DNA from: Candidatus Obscuribacterales bacterium
GTDB lineage: Bacteria > Cyanobacteriota > Vampirovibrionia > Obscuribacterales > Obscuribacteraceae
NCBI GenBank assembly: GCA_019752635.1
Contig: JAIELX010000012.1
Location: 1-64,000, forward strand
DNA length: 64,000 bases
Direction: 5' to 3'
Shown here: positions 63,301-64,000 of the stretch, in pieces
Layout: every line of letters begins with the position of its first letter
How positions within the stretch are numbered: position 1 is the stretch's first letter
Notes under the pieces: model-generated
Databases searched by the model: none
The model's input: only the letters and a program-made list of their open reading frames with translations
Told to the model about the DNA's origin: nothing
Made by a program: the position numbers and the translations under genes

Positions 63301-63443
63301 TTACACTCGTTGTAGTTCCTGTGGTGTTCACCTGCATCGATGATTTCCAAAATTGGCTCAAGAATAAAGTCGGCTTCAAACCTCACCAGGAAGAGTCTTC
63401 CGAACAGCGCGAACACGCCTCCCCCGGCAGCAAACTGTCCTGA
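60315..63443 (+). CDS. RND family (AcrB/HAE1-type) efflux pump
   Basis: The product is 1042 residues from ATG 60315, ten bases after the adaptor stop. It has twelve membrane helices in two halves, with large periplasmic loops after helices 1 and 7. Family marks include GIDESPNIDVPAVSV, GASPAELESQVTRRIEDAV, VIGVLVDDAIVEIENIV with the proton-relay Asp pair in helix 4, GLVTKNAILLVEYCL, and ARTAQIATLGDIESALPKFN in the porter region. It exports hydrophobic drugs or metabolites driven by proton flow. The substrate is unknown. Normal length; no frameshift. Confidence 0.95.
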   Translation: MNFRNLSAWCILHPVPPLVLFIILTVGGLVAFFSLGIDESPNIDVPAVSVAVTQPGASPAELESQVTRRIEDAVAGLGNIKHITSTINEGISSTIIEFELGTNSDRATNDVRNEIAKTRQQLPQGIDEPVVQRLEFTGGPFVTYTVSSPKKSVEELSWLIDNEIARSLLAVPGVGQVQRSGGVDREIRLHLNPARLEALGVTADMVSTQLRSLNINLPGGRGELGTQEQAIRTLGSAATIEALAAAQIALPNGKYARLDTIGTVTDSTAEQRQIALLDGKPVVAFSLVRSPGSNMVDVETKADIKLEALKKLLPKDVSIERIRSEAIFVHQSYESCLEHLILGAVLAVIVIWMFLRDWRAAVISALAMPLSLIPTFAVMKMVGFTLNNMSLLGLSLVIGVLVDDAIVEIENIVRHMGFGKSPYKASLDAADEIGLAVVATTMTLIVVFVPVGFMGGIPGQFLRQFGLTVAVAVFSSLLVARMLTPLIAAYFLKPVKEDHSQGWMGRTYDRILVTALKHRVITIIAGVLFFGVGVVLFRMMPTSVIGTVDRGETLLTVELSPGSTLADTRLTVDRIINIMRARPEVKQVFATVGAPMAGRGRQGGSAGEVHKANVYIMLKPRGERKLSQQAFEQEVRPLIRSVPGARMAFTRVGGITGKLRVVLTSNDGVALGRVSEQLADQMRAINGVSDVVSSASLQRPEIVVKPNFGAAAEQGVGVQSVARTAQIATLGDIESALPKFNLSDRQINIRVQLDPSHREDIETIRNLRVLGKGGRLVPLSSVADVSLGSGPAQLNRLDRARQVTIEASMAPGLTLGDALNKVHALPAYKSKPAEVIDTPSGDAEIQKDIFGGFAIALGGAVLLIYAVLVLLFNGFLHPLTIMMSLPLALGGALVALVMAGQSLGFYSLIGIVMLMGLVTKNAILLVEYCLMSMHEGTPRYEALLAAGRTRMRPIMMTTIAMIVGMMPIAIGVGAGSEARQPMAICVIGGLITSTLLTLVVVPVVFTCIDDFQNWLKNKVGFKPHQEESSEQREHASPGSKLS

Positions 63444-63592
63444 GGATTGGTGCGCGATTTCCGACTTTTGACTTGTTGTTGTTCACCTTGTAATCACTAA
63501 ATCGTAATCGTGGTTTCTTATACCAGGTACATCCCGGGTACTCCTATCACACATTATGTGGTCATGGATTTGAGGATTAGGGGTGACCAAGT

Positions 63593-64000
63593 ATGTTCGA
63601 GATTAAAGATAATGATGCATTTACAGCCGACGATGGTGAATTTCAGTTGCCGCTGGTTCTCGCTACAGGAGAGATTTACGGCGCGCTCGGGCAGATGAAA
63701 AGCCATGACTCCGCCGAGCAGCAGGGTGAAGTTTGCAAATACTATCCATCATTAACCCTGACCGAGCCTCATCCAAGAGCTGGCAGCACTAAGGCGCAGG
63801 AGGTTCATCTACCCGCTCAGCCCGTACCAGTGCCCGAGAATGGTATTAGAACACCGGCGGGTGATCCCCGGCTCGAGCGTAAAACCGCCAAGACCGACAA
63901 ATCAGTTCTCGACGATTACTCCATGAAGGACATCATCAAAAACTCCGGGGAGATGCTGGATTACTTGAGACCGGAAAATCTGAAGAATGTAACTGGAGAA
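63593..64000 (+). CDS. Hypothetical protein, 3' end cut by the window
   Basis: From ATG 63593, about eight bases after AGGGGTGA, the frame stays open for 136 codons to the window edge. The product begins FEIKDNDAFTADDGEFQLPL and has a proline-rich middle (LPAQPVPVPENGIRTPAG) and a helical end (MKDIIKNSGEMLDYLRPENL). No signal peptide or membrane segment so far. It has the low-complexity, charged style of the first gene in the window. Family unknown. Confidence 0.7.
   Translation, partial: MFEIKDNDAFTADDGEFQLPLVLATGEIYGALGQMKSHDSAEQQGEVCKYYPSLTLTEPHPRAGSTKAQEVHLPAQPVPVPENGIRTPAGDPRLERKTAKTDKSVLDDYSMKDIIKNSGEMLDYLRPENLKNVTGE

Noticed and set aside
1..64000. CRISPR arrays, insertion sequences or prophage genes
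   Set aside because: No regularly spaced repeats, transposase, integrase or phage structural gene could be recognised.

Overview
The window reads as chromosomal DNA of a Gram-negative, non-photosynthetic bacterium with roughly balanced GC. An LptD-like barrel protein, an RND pump with its periplasmic adaptor and a Tat-type secreted superoxide dismutase all imply an outer membrane and a periplasm. Giant HEAT-repeat proteins, K/P/E/A-rich anchored proteins, a Ser/Thr kinase fused to TPR repeats and a DUF4388-like/TPR fusion suggest the Melainabacteria/Vampirovibrionia group (Obscuribacterales-like). That placement is inference from protein style, not a database match. No rRNA, tRNA, CRISPR array, transposase, integrase or replication origin was recognised.

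Layout. 1-9 kb: an anchored repeat protein cut by the left edge, a HEAT protein and a 1898-residue HEAT protein, the two HEAT proteins being paralogous over a long stretch. 9.3-12.6 kb: an overlapping cluster TPR, TadE-like, TadG/VWA, TadE-like. 13-20 kb: a DUF4388-like/TPR membrane protein, then a response regulator divergent from a tandem double histidine kinase. 20-23.4 kb: an lptD-like gene with a ROK sugar kinase behind it. 23.8-26.5 kb: an overlapping operon of iron-type alcohol dehydrogenase, SCP2-like protein and PfkB kinase. 26.6-28.5 kb: a tiny membrane protein and the selD-yedF selenium pair. 28.8-32.7 kb: a ribbon-helix-helix protein, small membrane proteins and a CPBP-type protease. 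32.9-36.6 kb: recO, glyA and a WecA/MraY-like transferase in line.

36.6-45.2 kb: a HEAT protein facing a Ser/Thr kinase-TPR protein, an unknown gene and rtcB. 45.4-50.6 kb: small genes, an alpha/beta hydrolase, a histidine-kinase remnant, a Nudix hydrolase, a secreted protein, an AlkA-like glycosylase and an EF-hand protein. 51-54.6 kb: TerC, exported superoxide dismutase and an ACT-malic enzyme. 54.9-57.6 kb: a MerR-like/VWA operon facing a START-like secreted protein. 58-63.4 kb: a TetR regulator behind an 18-bp perfect palindrome, followed by RND adaptor and pump genes. The right edge cuts a further gene.

The most unusual locus is the double histidine kinase at 17.1-20.0 kb. Its first module keeps a full ATPase but has Gln where the phospho-accepting His should be. 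Its second module keeps the His box but has lost the ATPase motifs. The protein therefore looks built to phosphorylate one half with the other.
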